Below are positions 1 through 9,260 of a stretch of 64,000 nucleotides of DNA, piece by piece. The notes beneath the pieces are model-generated. The model did not search any database, was not told the DNA's origin, and saw only the letters and a list, made by a program, of their open reading frames with translations. How positions within the stretch are numbered: the stretch's first letter is position 1; every line of letters starts with the position of its first letter. The position numbers and the translations under genes were made by a program. The stretch is from Labedella populi (GTDB lineage: Bacteria; Actinomycetota; Actinomycetes; Actinomycetales; Microbacteriaceae): positions 165,371 through 229,370 of the forward strand of contig NZ_RZNC01000005.1 of assembly GCF_004078655.1 (NCBI RefSeq), in the 5' to 3' direction.

Positions 1-681
1 GGTGATCGCGGGGATGTCGTCGAGATAGGCACCGTACGTCGCATCGAGTCCGACACCCTCGATCGTGCGCGCGAAGATCGCCGCGTGCTGCCGTTCCGGC
101 CGCCCGGCCCCGTACTCGTCCGACTGGATCTCGACGAGCGCGACCTTGCTGCGCCCCTGCAGGCGCGGGATCCCCCACGAATGCGGATCGGCCTCGCGAA
201 GTGTGTAGACGGTGCGTTGGATGAGGAATTCGCGTGCCTGCTCGGCCGTCGCCTTCCGCGCGAGGAAACGCGACAGGCTCGGACCGGGCGTTGGCTTGGT
301 GAGCTCGAAGAGCATCGCGGCGACCGCGGCGCTCCGGGCCTCCGGGAGTTCCGGCATCGGCACGACGTCGCGCAGCCGGCCGTCGAACGTCGCCTCGATG
401 CGCGCACGCCCCGAGAGCAGGTCGACGTTCCATTCCCAGACACCGTCCGGGTCGACGAGTCCGCCGTAGTGCAGGGAGTAGAGCAGGAAGAGTGTGAACT
501 GGATGTCGTCGTCGACGATGACGTCGCTCGTCGACGCGAGCGTCCCCTGCACGGCGTCGTGCCAGGACGTGATCGCGCCCACATCGTCGGGGCGGCTCTC
601 GAGGAGCTGAAGGAGGGAGGCGCTCAGCGGGCCGCGCGCGCTGAGGAGCGTCGACGACGCCCGCATTCCGATGTCGGTCAT
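1..681 (-). CDS. Iron-containing redox enzyme family protein (haem-oxygenase-like fold), 3' end outside window
   Basis: The reading frame runs from an ATG at 681 down to base 1 without a stop, giving 227 residues of a longer protein. Near residues 184-191 it has the run EIQSDEYG followed by G-RPERQHA, which I recognise as the signature of the actinobacterial iron-containing redox enzyme family (haem-oxygenase-like helical fold; the Glu, Asp and His are presumed iron ligands). The start is preceded by GGGGAG four bases upstream, and the next upstream ATG meets a stop, so 681 is the best start. Substrate unknown. The C-terminal half lies outside the window. Confidence 0.75.
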   Translation of the reverse strand, partial: MTDIGMRASSTLLSARGPLSASLLQLLESRPDDVGAITSWHDAVQGTLASTSDVIVDDDIQFTLFLLYSLHYGGLVDPDGVWEWNVDLLSGRARIEATFDGRLRDVVPMPELPEARSAAVAAMLFELTKPTPGPSLSRFLARKATAEQAREFLIQRTVYTLREADPHSWGIPRLQGRSKVALVEIQSDEYGAGRPERQHAAIFARTIEGVGLDATYGAYLDDIPAIT

Positions 682-827
682 GCTCCCCAGTGTCGTGAGC
701 CGGTCGACGCTGCGCAGCCCCTTGCGAGTTGGCCGCCCATCGAGGAAGACACCCCTAGACGAACACGATGCCCGGTCGATCTTCACGGAATCGTCGGCGC
801 TTCCTCGCAAACCTGCGACACTGGAAC

Positions 828-1370
828 ATGACGTATCCCACCGTGTTCCGCAACACCCGGAAGAGCGAGCGCGCTTTCCTCGCCGATTACCAGCCGGAAC
901 AAGCGGGGTGGTCCGACAGTACGGGCACGACGGTGCTCATGTACGCGCTCAAGAACGCCGACCCGCTGGCGCGTGTCGCCATCGCCAATCGGCTGATCGA
1001 CGATGGCGCCGACACGGCGGCCGAAACGGGCGATCACGTCAACGCCCTGCACACGCTGCTCTCGGCGATGCAGCACGACTTCGCGACCGAGCCCGCTCTC
1101 CTGCAGCGCCTGATCGACGGCGGTGCCGACGTCAACCTCTGTTCCGGTCAGCGCTACGGCACACCGGTGCAGGCCCTCAGTCGGATGACGGCGTTCTCGG
1201 ACGGCACCCTCGCGCCCTTCTACGACGTGCTCTTCGCCTGCCCGCAGCTCGACGTCACAACGCAGAGCCGCACGGGCCGCAGCGTCATGGACAGCGCCCG
1301 CGCGGCGGGCGCCCGCCGCGGCGACCTCCTGGCCCGCTGCGAGGCGCACCTCTCTCACGCTGCCGCTTGA
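828..1370 (+). CDS. Ankyrin-repeat protein
   Basis: The 180-residue protein contains ankyrin-type helical repeats: TVLMYALKNADPL..IANRLIDDGAD and ALHTLLSAMQHD..LLQRLIDGGADVN are two clear units with the characteristic DGAD turn. No signal peptide or membrane segment is seen, so it is probably cytosolic and mediates a protein-protein contact; the partner is unknown. I chose the ATG at 828 (MTYPTVFRN) because conserved-looking sequence begins there and the upstream in-frame extension is arginine-rich junk. Its 3' end directly abuts a kdpD relic on the other strand. Confidence 0.7.
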   Translation: MTYPTVFRNTRKSERAFLADYQPEQAGWSDSTGTTVLMYALKNADPLARVAIANRLIDDGADTAAETGDHVNALHTLLSAMQHDFATEPALLQRLIDGGADVNLCSGQRYGTPVQALSRMTAFSDGTLAPFYDVLFACPQLDVTTQSRTGRSVMDSARAAGARRGDLLARCEAHLSHAAA

Positions 1371-1397
1371 GCGACGCGCCGGCGCACCCATGCCGGG

Positions 1398-1708
1398 GCC
1401 GGTGAGGGTCACGACGACGCGCTCCCGCGCCTCCCGCTTGCTGTCTATCCCGTGCTCGGCCCGGTAGTCCTTGAGGGCGCTATCCACTTCGTCGGCGAGC
1501 CAGAGCAGGGCGAGCTCGCGCAGCGCCGTGAGGTTGCCGAGGCGGAAGTAGTTCGACAGCGCGGCGTCGATGCGTTCGGCGGGGTAGATCCGGCCACCGG
1601 CGAGCCGGTCGCGGAGCGCGTCGGGGGCGAGGCCGATGACCTCGATCTGACCGGCTGCGCGCAGCCACGGTCGGGGATCGTCTCCCGTTGCGGGATACCG
1701 AGTACGTA
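1398..1708 (-). pseudogene. kdpD sensor-kinase relic (truncated both ends, one frameshift)
   Basis: The minus strand encodes about 100 residues that read like the end of the KdpD N-terminal domain: VLGIPQRETIPD, then after a frame change QIEVIGLAPDALRDRLAGG, YPAERIDAALSNYFRLGNLT and ALRELALLWLADEVDSALKD, ending at RERVVVTLTG. The frame changes near 1670, where the sequence between the Asp codon and CGCGCAGCC looks one base short of what KdpD would need. No Walker region, membrane segments, kinase domain or neighbouring kdpFABC/kdpE is present. KdpD normally senses potassium limitation for the Kdp pump, so this is a non-functional remnant. Identification rests on recall of the family sequence. 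Confidence 0.75.
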
Positions 1709-1874
1709 AGAGGATGTCGAGCAACGGACGGCTCCTCCTGGAGGCGGTTCACGCCCGCCGATACGGCTGGCGGTGCCCGATATCGGGCACCGCAACCGAG
1801 TAGACACCCGAGATCGCACCCGTTCCGCCGTCCTCACGGAATCCAAACGCACGTGCCCCCACCGCCACCCCCGG

Positions 1875-1942
1875 CATTTGCGTACGCAACAGTCATCCGC
1901 GGGTGCTATTTCACCCGCGGATGACTGTTGCGTACGCAGATG
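1875..1942. repeat. Intergenic hairpin repeat, copy 1
   Basis: Two 31-base arms (1875-1905 and 1912-1942) pair at 30 of 31 positions around a 6-base loop CTATTT. Each arm contains the self-palindromic core TTGCGTACGCAA or a one-base variant, and the inner part ends in CGGGTG/CACCCG. The element lies downstream of araA and upstream of the kdpD relic. It belongs to a four-copy family in this window with similar arms and 6-base loops. Confidence 0.85.
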
Positions 1943-1961
1943 CGCCAGGAAGAGGGGCGGG

Positions 1962-3476
1962 TCAGAGGCCGTCGGCGATGCGGTGGTAGACGGCGTTCCA
2001 GCGCACCTCCTGCTCGAACGCGCGGAGCGTCGTCGACTCGTCGATCACGAGGAGCTCGACACCCGCAATGCGCGCGAAGTCCTCGAAGGCTTCGATCCCC
2101 ACGGCCGTCGACATCACGGTGTGGTGCGCGGCGCCCGCGGTCAGCCACGCGGCCGCCGACGTCGCGAAGTCGGGCCGCGGCTGCCACACGGCGCGACCGA
2201 CGGGGAGGTTCGGGAGCGGGGCGCGCGGCTCGACGACGTCGACGACGTTCGCGGTGAGGCGGAACCGGTCGCGGACATCCGAGAGCGCGACGACGACGGC
2301 CGTGCCGGGGTCGGCCGTGAAGACGAGGCGGACGGGATCGTCCTTGGCGCCGATCCCGAGCGGGTGGACCTCGAGGGTCGGCTTCGCCGTCGTGAGCGTC
2401 GGGCTCACCTCGAGCATGTGAGCCCCGAGGATCGTCTCGGCGCCGTCGACGAGGTCGTACGTGTAGTCCTCCATGAGGCTCGCGCCGCCGGGCAGTCCGC
2501 TGCCCATGACGTTCGCGACGCGCACGAGCACGGCCGTCTTCCAGTCGCCCTCGGCGCCGAAGCCGTAGCCGTCCGCCATGAGGCGCTGCACCGCGAGTCC
2601 CGGCAGCTGCCGGAGTGACCCGAGGTCCTCGAAGCTCGTCGTGAAGGCGGAGAAGCCACCCTCCTCGAGGAAGCCGCGCAGCCCGAGCTCGATCGCCGCA
2701 CCGTCACGGAGCGAGCTGTGCCGCTCGCCGCCGACGCGCAACTCCGGCGCGACGTCGTAGAGCTCCTCGTACTCCGCCACGAGCGCGTCGATCGCATCGG
2801 ATGGCACGGCGTCGACAGCGGCCGCCAGCTCGTTGACCGACCACGTGTTGACCTGGACGCCGAAACGGTGCTCGGCCTCGGTCTTGTCGCCCTCCGTGAC
2901 CGCGACGTAGCGCATGTTGTCGCCGAACCGCGCGAGCTTCATGTTTTGCGCGGCGTGCCACCCCGCGGCCGCGCGACTCCACGTCGCGATCTCGGCCGTG
3001 ACGCGCGGGTTCGTCGCGTGACCGACGACGGTCTTCCGCGCGACGCCGAGCCTCGTCTGGATGTAGCCGAACTCGCGGTCGCCGTGCGCCGCCTGGTTGA
3101 GGTTCATGAAGTCGAAATCGATGTCGGCGTAGGGCAACTCGACATTCGCCTGCGTGTGGAAGTGCAGGAGCGGCTTCTGCAAAGCGTCGAGCCCCGCGAT
3201 CCACATCTTGGCCGGACTGAACGTGTGCATCCATGCGATCAGCCCGATCACGTTGTCGTCGCCGTTCGCGTCGAGCATCGCGCGACGGATCGACGCCGAG
3301 TCGGTCAGAACGGGTTTCCAAACGATGCGGACGGGAAGCCCCGAGTCGCCGAGGGTCGTCGCGATGGTCTGCGACTGCTCGGCGACCTGGCGGAGGGTGT
3401 CCTCGCCGTAGAGGCCCTGACTGCCGGTCAGGAACCAGATCTCGAGGGCATCGAACGAGGTCGTGAGTGCGGGCAT
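1962..3476 (-). CDS. araA: L-arabinose isomerase
   Basis: The 504-residue protein starts [27 protein letters not shown] and matches L-arabinose isomerase in length and sequence throughout; LTGSQ.LYG near the N-terminus is the family hallmark. It converts L-arabinose to L-ribulose in the cytosol, using manganese. The start at 3476 is preceded by AAGGA; a longer upstream frame exists but runs into araB. It is the last gene of araD-araB-araA on the minus strand, 47 bases behind araB. The hairpin repeat just downstream may act as its transcript end. Confidence 0.95.
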   Translation of the reverse strand: MPALTTSFDALEIWFLTGSQGLYGEDTLRQVAEQSQTIATTLGDSGLPVRIVWKPVLTDSASIRRAMLDANGDDNVIGLIAWMHTFSPAKMWIAGLDALQKPLLHFHTQANVELPYADIDFDFMNLNQAAHGDREFGYIQTRLGVARKTVVGHATNPRVTAEIATWSRAAAGWHAAQNMKLARFGDNMRYVAVTEGDKTEAEHRFGVQVNTWSVNELAAAVDAVPSDAIDALVAEYEELYDVAPELRVGGERHSSLRDGAAIELGLRGFLEEGGFSAFTTSFEDLGSLRQLPGLAVQRLMADGYGFGAEGDWKTAVLVRVANVMGSGLPGGASLMEDYTYDLVDGAETILGAHMLEVSPTLTTAKPTLEVHPLGIGAKDDPVRLVFTADPGTAVVVALSDVRDRFRLTANVVDVVEPRAPLPNLPVGRAVWQPRPDFATSAAAWLTAGAAHHTVMSTAVGIEAFEDFARIAGVELLVIDESTTLRAFEQEVRWNAVYHRIADGL

Positions 3477-3523
3477 GGGAGGTCCTTCTTCCTGTCTGCA
3501 GAATGGGCGTCGTGAGCGGAGCG

Positions 3524-5113
3524 TCAGAGAGCGCTGACCGCGGAGCGTTCGATGGCGAGCCCCGACTCGTAGCGCGCGAGGTAGACCCTGAAGCCCGCGA
3601 CGTCGTCGGGCGCGGGTGCCGCGGTGTCGATCGCGGCACCCGCGAAGACGTGGTCGTGGAGGTAATCGCCGAGAGACGCACCGGACGGAGCCGCCGAAAG
3701 GTACGACGCGAGGACGGCGATGCCCCACGCGCCGCCCTCCGACGCGGTCCGCATGACCGCGACGGGCGCATCGATCGCGGCGGCCAAGAACCGCTGCGCG
3801 ACGCCCGCCGTGCGGAAGACGCCGCCGTGGGCGAACATCGTGTCGAGGGCGACGCCCTCATCCGCGAGAACGCGCATGCCGAGGCTTAGGGTCCCGAAGA
3901 CGCCGTAGACCTGTGCCCGCATGAAATTCGCGAGCGTGAAGCGACTGTCCGGGGCGCGGACGACGAGAGGCCGCCCCTCGTCGAGACCCGCGATCGGTTC
4001 ACCCGCGAGATGGTTGTACGCGAGTAGTCCCCCCGCGTCGGAATCGCCCTCGAGCGCTTCGCGGAAGAGCGTCTCGAAGGCGGCGTCCGCGTCGACCGGG
4101 GCTCCGGAGGCTTCGGAGAAGCGCCGGAACAGTCCCACCCAAGCGGCGAGTTCACTCGCGCCGTTGTTGCAGTGCACCATCGCGACGGGATCGCCCCCCG
4201 GCGTCGTGACGACGTCGAGTTCGGGGTGCGGGTGCTGCAAGGGGCGTTCGAGGACGACCATCGCGAAGATGCTCGTCCCGGCGCTCACGTTGCCGGTGCG
4301 CGGCGAGACCGCTCCCGTCGCCACCATGCCGGTTCCGGCGTCACCCTCCGGCGGGCACATCGGGATACCCGGGCGGAGCGCTCCCGTCGGATCGAGAAGG
4401 GCTGCGCCGTCCGCCGTGAGCTCTCCCGCCGGACGTCCCGCCGCGAGCACGGTCGGCAGCACGTCGGGGAGTCGAAACCCCGGCGTGGTGGGAGCCACGA
4501 GGTCGTCATAGCGCGCGAGGAGGTCGGCGTCGTAATCGGTCGTCGACGAGTCGATCGGGAACATGCCGGACGCGTCGCCCACCCCGAGGACCTTCTCACC
4601 CGTGAGCCGCCAGTGGACGTAACCCGCGAGCGTCGTCACGAACCGGATGTCGGGGACGTGCGGCTCCGCGTCGAGTACCGCCTGGTGCAGGTGCGCGATC
4701 GACCAGCGGAGGGGGATGTTGACACCGAACAGTCCGGAGAGCTCCTCCGAGGCGCGGCCCGTCGTGGTGTTGCGCCACGTCCGGAACGGAACGAGCAGTT
4801 CGTCGCTCTCGTCGAACGCGAGGTAGCCGTGCATCATCGCCGAGATCCCGATCGCGCCGACGGTCTCCGGTCGGACGCCGTAACGACGCTCGACATCGGC
4901 CACGAGGTCGGCGAAGGCCGCTCGAAGACCCGTCCACACGTCGTCGAGCGAGTACGTCCACATCCTGTCGACGAATGCGTTCTCCCAGTCGTGGCTCCCG
5001 GTCGCGAGCACGTCCGACGGGTCCTCCCCGACGAGGCAGGCCTTGATGCGGGTGGAACCGAGTTCGATGCCGAGGGACGTGCGCCCAGCGAGGATCGCCT
5101 CTGCGCCGCTCAT
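3524..5113 (-). CDS. araB: L-ribulokinase (FGGY family)
   Basis: The 529-residue protein is a FGGY-family sugar kinase: the N-terminal phosphate-binding motif [18 protein letters not shown] is present, followed by the two-lobed kinase domain and a C-terminal [20 protein letters not shown] segment. It phosphorylates L-ribulose to L-ribulose 5-phosphate. The ATG at 5113 overlaps the araD stop by four bases (ATGA), which indicates translational coupling and sets the start. The order araD-araB-araA and the operator upstream of araD make L-ribulokinase far more likely than another FGGY kinase. Confidence 0.93.
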   Translation of the reverse strand: MSGAEAILAGRTSLGIELGSTRIKACLVGEDPSDVLATGSHDWENAFVDRMWTYSLDDVWTGLRAAFADLVADVERRYGVRPETVGAIGISAMMHGYLAFDESDELLVPFRTWRNTTTGRASEELSGLFGVNIPLRWSIAHLHQAVLDAEPHVPDIRFVTTLAGYVHWRLTGEKVLGVGDASGMFPIDSSTTDYDADLLARYDDLVAPTTPGFRLPDVLPTVLAAGRPAGELTADGAALLDPTGALRPGIPMCPPEGDAGTGMVATGAVSPRTGNVSAGTSIFAMVVLERPLQHPHPELDVVTTPGGDPVAMVHCNNGASELAAWVGLFRRFSEASGAPVDADAAFETLFREALEGDSDAGGLLAYNHLAGEPIAGLDEGRPLVVRAPDSRFTLANFMRAQVYGVFGTLSLGMRVLADEGVALDTMFAHGGVFRTAGVAQRFLAAAIDAPVAVMRTASEGGAWGIAVLASYLSAAPSGASLGDYLHDHVFAGAAIDTAAPAPDDVAGFRVYLARYESGLAIERSAVSAL

Positions 5114-5850
5114 CGGCGCTCGTCCGATGCCTGGCCGTACACGTTCTGGTACCGCGAGAAGAGCGCGTCGACGCGATCCTGCGGGATGGGGATGAGCGGA
5201 CCGGCCTCGCGCGCGATGTGCACCGTGCGGGCCGCGTCCTCGCACATCACGGCGGCCTTCACGGCATCGGCCGCGTCGACCCCGATCGTGAAGGGGCCGT
5301 GGTTCTGCATGAGGACCGCACGGGATCGGTGACCCGACAGCGTCTCGACGATGCCCCGGCCGATCGAGTCGTCGCCGATGATCGCGAACGGGCCGATCGG
5401 GATGGGCCCGCCGAACTCATCGGCCATGCCCGTGATGACGCACGGGATCTCCTCGCCGCGGGCCGCCCAGGCGACCGCATACGTCGAGTGGGTGTGCACG
5501 ACGCCGCCGACGTCCGGCATGTTCCGGTAGACGTAGGCGTGGGCCGCGGTGTCGCTCGACGGGGTGCGTTCGCTGCCCGGCGTACCGGGGAGGACGCTGC
5601 CGTCGAGGTCGCACAGGATCATGCTCTCGGGGGTGAGGTCGTCGTATGAGACCCCGGACGGCTTGATGACGAAGAGATCGGCACCGGGGACACGGCCGGA
5701 GACGTTTCCGCCCGTCCAGACGACGAGCCCATAACGGACGAGCTCTCCGTGGAGCCGGGCGACGTCCGCCCTGACGGTCTCGATCGCCGACAGGATGTCC
5801 GGATCCGAGAGGTGGGGCGGGGGCGTCGTCGCCGCGGCAGGGCTCGTCAT
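5110..5850 (-). CDS. araD: L-ribulose-5-phosphate 4-epimerase
   Basis: The 246-residue class II aldolase-family protein carries the zinc motif HTHSTY and the downstream NHGPF histidine. It converts L-ribulose 5-phosphate to D-xylulose 5-phosphate, feeding the pentose phosphate pathway. The start at 5850 follows GGAGAAA at a good distance; the longer frame to 5889 lacks this. It is the first gene of the arabinose operon, and its promoter region holds a 16-bp palindrome for the neighbouring LacI-family repressor. Confidence 0.93.
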   Translation of the reverse strand: MTSPAAATTPPPHLSDPDILSAIETVRADVARLHGELVRYGLVVWTGGNVSGRVPGADLFVIKPSGVSYDDLTPESMILCDLDGSVLPGTPGSERTPSSDTAAHAYVYRNMPDVGGVVHTHSTYAVAWAARGEEIPCVITGMADEFGGPIPIGPFAIIGDDSIGRGIVETLSGHRSRAVLMQNHGPFTIGVDAADAVKAAVMCEDAARTVHIAREAGPLIPIPQDRVDALFSRYQNVYGQASDERR

Positions 5851-5901
5851 ACGTTTCTCCAGTGAAAGTGGTCGAGCGCCGGCTCCCACCGGCTCCGAAT
5901 G

Positions 5902-5917
5902 ATGTTACCGGTAACAT
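5902..5917. promoter_or_regulatory. LacI-type operator of the arabinose operon
   Basis: ATGTTACCGGTAACAT is a perfect 16-bp palindrome with the CG centre typical of LacI-family operators. It lies 52 bases upstream of the araD start and about 56 bases from the stop of the LacI-family gene, between the two. I infer it is where that regulator represses araD-araB-araA in the absence of arabinose. Confidence 0.75.
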
Positions 5918-5973
5918 GCTCTCGCCGCCAGAGGCCCGGTCTGCGCAGGCCCGAACACCGAGATCCGATCGGA

Positions 5974-6999
5974 TCAGCGCGAGAAGGCCTCCGTCGATGC
6001 CCTCACGACGAGCCGTGGTGCCGCCGGCTCCGAGCCCGTCTCGCCGAGCACGGCGTCGATGGCGCGACGCGCCTCGCCGGCCACATCCACGCGCACGGTC
6101 GTGAGCGCCGGCGTGTAGAACGCCGCATCCGGGTTGTCGTCGAACCCCACGATCGAGACGCCGCCCGGAACCGCGATGCCGCGCGCGGTGAGGCCCGCCA
6201 TGAGGCCGAGCGCCATCTGGTCGTTGGCGACGACGATCCCCGTCGGCGTGTTCCTGCCGACATTCCTGCTGTTGTCCGTTCCGGCGTTCCTGCCCGCGAG
6301 CAACGTTTCGACTGCTTCCGCCAGTGCGTGGCCGGAGGACGCCGTCCAGTCGCCCTCCCAACGCGCGACGACCTGGACGCCAGACCGCGCCGCCGCCATG
6401 GCGACGCCCGCACTCCGGACCGAGGACTCCAACCAGTCAGACGGGCCGGCGATCTCGGCGATCCGGCGGTGACCGAGATCCGCGAGGTGTGTGACGGTGA
6501 GTGCCGCCCCGTCCGCCTGACGTGCCCCCGGTTCGGCGTGAAGCGACACGACCGGGATCGTGATGGCCGCCTTCTCGACAGCCGCACGCGTGCCCACATG
6601 AGGCGCGACGAGCACGATACCGTCCACGCCTTGGGCGAGGAGATGTCCGACCGCCGCGAGCACCGACTCGGCGTCGTCCGCGTCGGCGTAGGCCGTCGCG
6701 ATCCAACGTCCCCGCTCGCGAGCCGCCGCCTCGAGGGCCGTGATCCCCGCCGACGGACCGTACAGCGAGGTGTCGGAGGCGACGACCCCGATGATGCGTG
6801 AACGACGTGTGCCGAGAGCGCGCGCCGCGTTGTTGATGCGGTAGTCGAGCGACGCGACCGCGTCGAGCACCCGTTGGCGCGTCTCGTCCCGGATGCCGGG
6901 GTAGTCGTTGAGCACACGCGAGACCGTCTGCGTCGAGACGCCGGCGAGACGCGCGACGTCACGGACGCCGACCGGCCGACCCGCTTCGCTCTCGCTCAT
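5974..6999 (-). CDS. LacI-family transcriptional repressor, probable arabinose regulator
   Basis: The 341-residue protein has an N-terminal LacI helix-turn-helix (VRDVARLAGVSTQTVSRVLND, hinge residues ALGTRRSRIIG) and a periplasmic-binding-protein-like effector domain ending VSIVGFDDNPDAAFYTPALTTVRVD. Its position beside araD and the palindrome in between suggest it represses the arabinose genes; the effector is probably L-arabinose or an intermediate. The segment NAGTDNSRNVGRNTPTG near residue 245 is unusual: the DNA there repeats TTCCTGCC, suggesting a small local duplication. The ATG at 6999 is preferred over the adjacent GTG; neither has a strong ribosome site. Confidence 0.85.
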   Translation of the reverse strand: MSESEAGRPVGVRDVARLAGVSTQTVSRVLNDYPGIRDETRQRVLDAVASLDYRINNAARALGTRRSRIIGVVASDTSLYGPSAGITALEAAARERGRWIATAYADADDAESVLAAVGHLLAQGVDGIVLVAPHVGTRAAVEKAAITIPVVSLHAEPGARQADGAALTVTHLADLGHRRIAEIAGPSDWLESSVRSAGVAMAAARSGVQVVARWEGDWTASSGHALAEAVETLLAGRNAGTDNSRNVGRNTPTGIVVANDQMALGLMAGLTARGIAVPGGVSIVGFDDNPDAAFYTPALTTVRVDVAGEARRAIDAVLGETGSEPAAPRLVVRASTEAFSR

Positions 7000-7020
7000 C
7001 ACGGCTCAGCGTAGCGCCGT

Positions 7021-7034
7021 GCTCGGTACCGAGC
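7021..7034. promoter_or_regulatory. Perfect 14-bp palindrome upstream of the LacI-family gene
   Basis: GCTCGGTACCGAGC reads identically on both strands and lies 21 bases before the regulator start. It could be an autoregulatory operator or simply a small hairpin. Its half-site differs from the arabinose operator. Confidence 0.4.
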
Positions 7035-7107
7035 CCCGAGGGCCGTGCCTCGCTCAGGGCGCGTCCTCCCTGGTCGCGTCCGCCCTGAGGCCCTCACCCG
7101 GCGGGTT

Positions 7108-7167
7108 TGCGTACGCAACGGACAACGGCGGGTGGAATTGCACCCGCCGTTGTCCGTTGCGTACGCA
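7108..7167. repeat. Intergenic hairpin repeat, copy 2
   Basis: Perfect 27-base arms (7108-7134 and 7141-7167) flank a 6-base loop GAATTG. Each arm begins with TGCGTACGCAACGGAC and ends in GCGGGTG. It lies between the divergent LacI-family regulator and the epimerase-like gene, 27 bases before the latter's start, so it is not a simple terminator. Confidence 0.88.
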
Positions 7168-7194
7168 GTTGCTCGGGTGTGGCACAGTCGGTCC

Positions 7195-8025
7195 GTGACG
7201 ACTCTCCCCGCGCGCGCACCCGGCACCACCCTCATCGCCGGATGCGGGAAGCTCGGCACGGCGCTCGGCCATCGCATCATCGCCGCGGGGGGCCGGGTCG
7301 TCGCGCTCCGTCGCGACGTGAGCGGCGTTCCGCCGACGTTCTCGTCGATCGCGGCGGACCTCTCCGAACCGAGCGCCACCCCGCTCCCCCACGCCGACTC
7401 CCTCGTTGTGACCCTCACGCCGAGTGCCGTGAACGGCGGCTACCGGACCGCCCTTTCCGGGTTGACCGCGGCACTGCCCACGCGGCCCACCCGCACCGTC
7501 TTCGTCTCGTCGACCGGCGTCTTCGAGAGCTGGCGTGGCCCCCAGCCGATCACGGAATCCGGCGAACCCACGGGTGAGACCGAGCGGGCGCGGATGCTGA
7601 TCGACGGAGAGTCGGCCGCCGTCGACATCCTCGGCGCGATCATTCTCCGCCCGGCCGGGATCTACGGTCCGGGCCGCGACTTCCTCATCCGGCAGACCCT
7701 CACGGCACCCTCGGTCGACGGTGGGCGGATGACGAACCGGATCCACGAGGCCGACCTCGCCCGTGCGCTCGAGGTACTCCTGACCATGGAGGCACCTCCA
7801 CGCGTCCTCCACGCCGTCGACGAGGAACCGGCGGCACTCCGCGCGGTCGTCGACCACATCGCATCACGGCTCGGTGTCACGGCACCGCCCACGGCTGAGA
7901 GCAACGAACCGAGCGGCAACGCCTTCGACGGGACGGCACTCCGCTCCGTGCTCGGCCACCTCGAGTATCCCGACTACAGGGTCGGCTACGACGAACTCGT
8001 CGCCGCCCACGGCCGTCAGGACTGA
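7195..8025 (+). CDS. NAD(P)-dependent epimerase/dehydratase-like protein
   Basis: The 276-residue protein has an N-terminal Rossmann motif (LIAGCGKLGTALGHRI) and an extended-SDR pattern: TVFVSSTGVFESW, then RPAGIYGPGRD, then a Glu-Ala-Asp segment HEADLARALEVLL. It resembles the YeeZ-type epimerase-like family rather than a defined sugar epimerase. Substrate unknown. The GTG at 7195 was chosen because the Rossmann strand begins soon after; upstream sequence is the hairpin repeat, and no strong ribosome site is visible, so translation may be leaderless. Confidence 0.8.
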   Translation: MTTLPARAPGTTLIAGCGKLGTALGHRIIAAGGRVVALRRDVSGVPPTFSSIAADLSEPSATPLPHADSLVVTLTPSAVNGGYRTALSGLTAALPTRPTRTVFVSSTGVFESWRGPQPITESGEPTGETERARMLIDGESAAVDILGAIILRPAGIYGPGRDFLIRQTLTAPSVDGGRMTNRIHEADLARALEVLLTMEAPPRVLHAVDEEPAALRAVVDHIASRLGVTAPPTAESNEPSGNAFDGTALRSVLGHLEYPDYRVGYDELVAAHGRQD

Positions 8026-8044
8026 GCCGCCTCGACAGTCCACA

Positions 8045-8107
8045 ATCGCGTGCGCAACGGCGACTGCGGGTGCAATTCCACCCGCAGTTGTCCACTGCGC
8101 ACGCGAT
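8045..8107. repeat. Intergenic hairpin repeat, copy 3 (diverged)
   Basis: Arms at 8045-8072 and 8079-8107 pair imperfectly (one indel and a few mismatches) around the loop CAATTC. The core here is GCGTGCGCA instead of GCGTACGCA, with matching changes in both arms, i.e. compensatory variation that keeps the stem. It lies between the convergent epimerase-like and WYL genes. Confidence 0.75.
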
Positions 8108-8150
8108 CGCCCCGTGCGCGAGGGGGCTGCGGCACGCCGCGGCGTCCCAA

Positions 8151-9149
8151 TCACGTGACGGTCGAGGGGCCCGTCGCGGCCGCGGTGGCCCGAGCCGCCA
8201 GCGCGGCGAACGCTGTACGCAGCTCGAGCGGATGAACGTCCGAGAGGGGCACCTCCCAGCGACTGAGGGTGGCGGCGAGGCTCCCCCACGACCACGAGCC
8301 CAGCCGGACGCGCGACCGCTCATCGTCGAGCGTCTCCGCGGTCCCGTCCCCGACGAAGGGTGCGACGTCGGCGAGCGCCGCATGCACCGTCGCCTCGCCC
8401 CAGCACGCCCAGCTGCCCTCGCCGTCGGACCCGCGGAAGCGCGCAGACAGGTAGCGCGCAGGATCACCGCCGGGGACGACGCGGGGCGCGAACCGACGCC
8501 CGTTGTGGCTGCGGAGCTCCATGCGATCGACGCGGTAGACCCGCCACTCCTCGTGCTCGGCGGAATAGCCGATCAGGTACCAGCAGCCGACGTGCAGGAG
8601 CAGGTGATGCGGTTCGATCCTGCGCACGCGGTCCTCCCAAGACACGCCCGGAGAGGCGTAGCCGAAGCGCAGTTCCTCCCCCGCCCGGATCGCCTCGCCG
8701 ACCCGGAGGAGGACGGCCGGATCGACGACGGTCGGCGCTCCCCCGGTCGGCGCCGCTGAGACGGACACGAGACCCGTGATGCGGTGCGCGAGGTGCGAGG
8801 GCATGAGACGCGACATCGTACCGAGGGCACGCTCCGCCGCTTCGTCGAGATCCGCCCCGAGCGCCCCCGCGGTCCGCAATGCGAGCACGATGGCGACGAC
8901 CTGCTCATCATCGAACCGCAGCGGCGGCAGCCGGGAACCGGCCTGCAAGCGGTATCCGCCGTCCGGACCGCGCGTGGCGTCGATCCGGTAGTCGAGTTCG
9001 CGCAAGCGGCCGATGTCGCGGCGCACGGTGCGCTCGCTCACGTCGAGCCGACGGGCGAGCGCCGGTGCCGGCCAATCACGCCGCGTCTGCAGGAGCGACA
9101 GCAGCGCGAGCAGTCGCTTCGACGTGGAAGGCGAATCGGAGACCGGCAT
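8151..9149 (-). CDS. WYL-domain transcriptional regulator
   Basis: The 332-residue protein has an N-terminal helix-turn-helix (RLLALLSLLQTRRDW..LARRLDVSERTVRRDI) and a central WYL domain seen as HHLLLHVGCWYLIGYSAEHEEWRVYRVDRM near residues 185-215. Such YafY-type regulators bind DNA and probably sense a nucleic-acid or nucleotide ligand. It diverges from the small VOC protein at 9261, which it may control, as is common for this pair. The ATG at 9149 follows GAGAGGAT. A longer upstream frame lacks homology-like sequence. Confidence 0.85.
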   Translation of the reverse strand: MPVSDSPSTSKRLLALLSLLQTRRDWPAPALARRLDVSERTVRRDIGRLRELDYRIDATRGPDGGYRLQAGSRLPPLRFDDEQVVAIVLALRTAGALGADLDEAAERALGTMSRLMPSHLAHRITGLVSVSAAPTGGAPTVVDPAVLLRVGEAIRAGEELRFGYASPGVSWEDRVRRIEPHHLLLHVGCWYLIGYSAEHEEWRVYRVDRMELRSHNGRRFAPRVVPGGDPARYLSARFRGSDGEGSWACWGEATVHAALADVAPFVGDGTAETLDDERSRVRLGSWSWGSLAATLSRWEVPLSDVHPLELRTAFAALAARATAAATGPSTVT

Positions 9150-9260
9150 GGGGACATCCTCTCTCACATACCGGACGTTCCCTGACCGCAATGGCACGGA
9201 CCCTGGTCTCACCCCAATCGGTAATGACACGAGCGGACGCTCACCTATCGAGGAGACACC

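Noticed and set aside
4172..5332. Long plus-strand open frame of 386 codons
   Set aside because: It is an arginine/histidine/aspartate-rich shadow of araB and araD on the other strand; such frames are common in high-GC DNA.
1875..8107. CRISPR array
   Set aside because: The repeated units are isolated inverted repeats kilobases apart, without regular spacers or cas genes.
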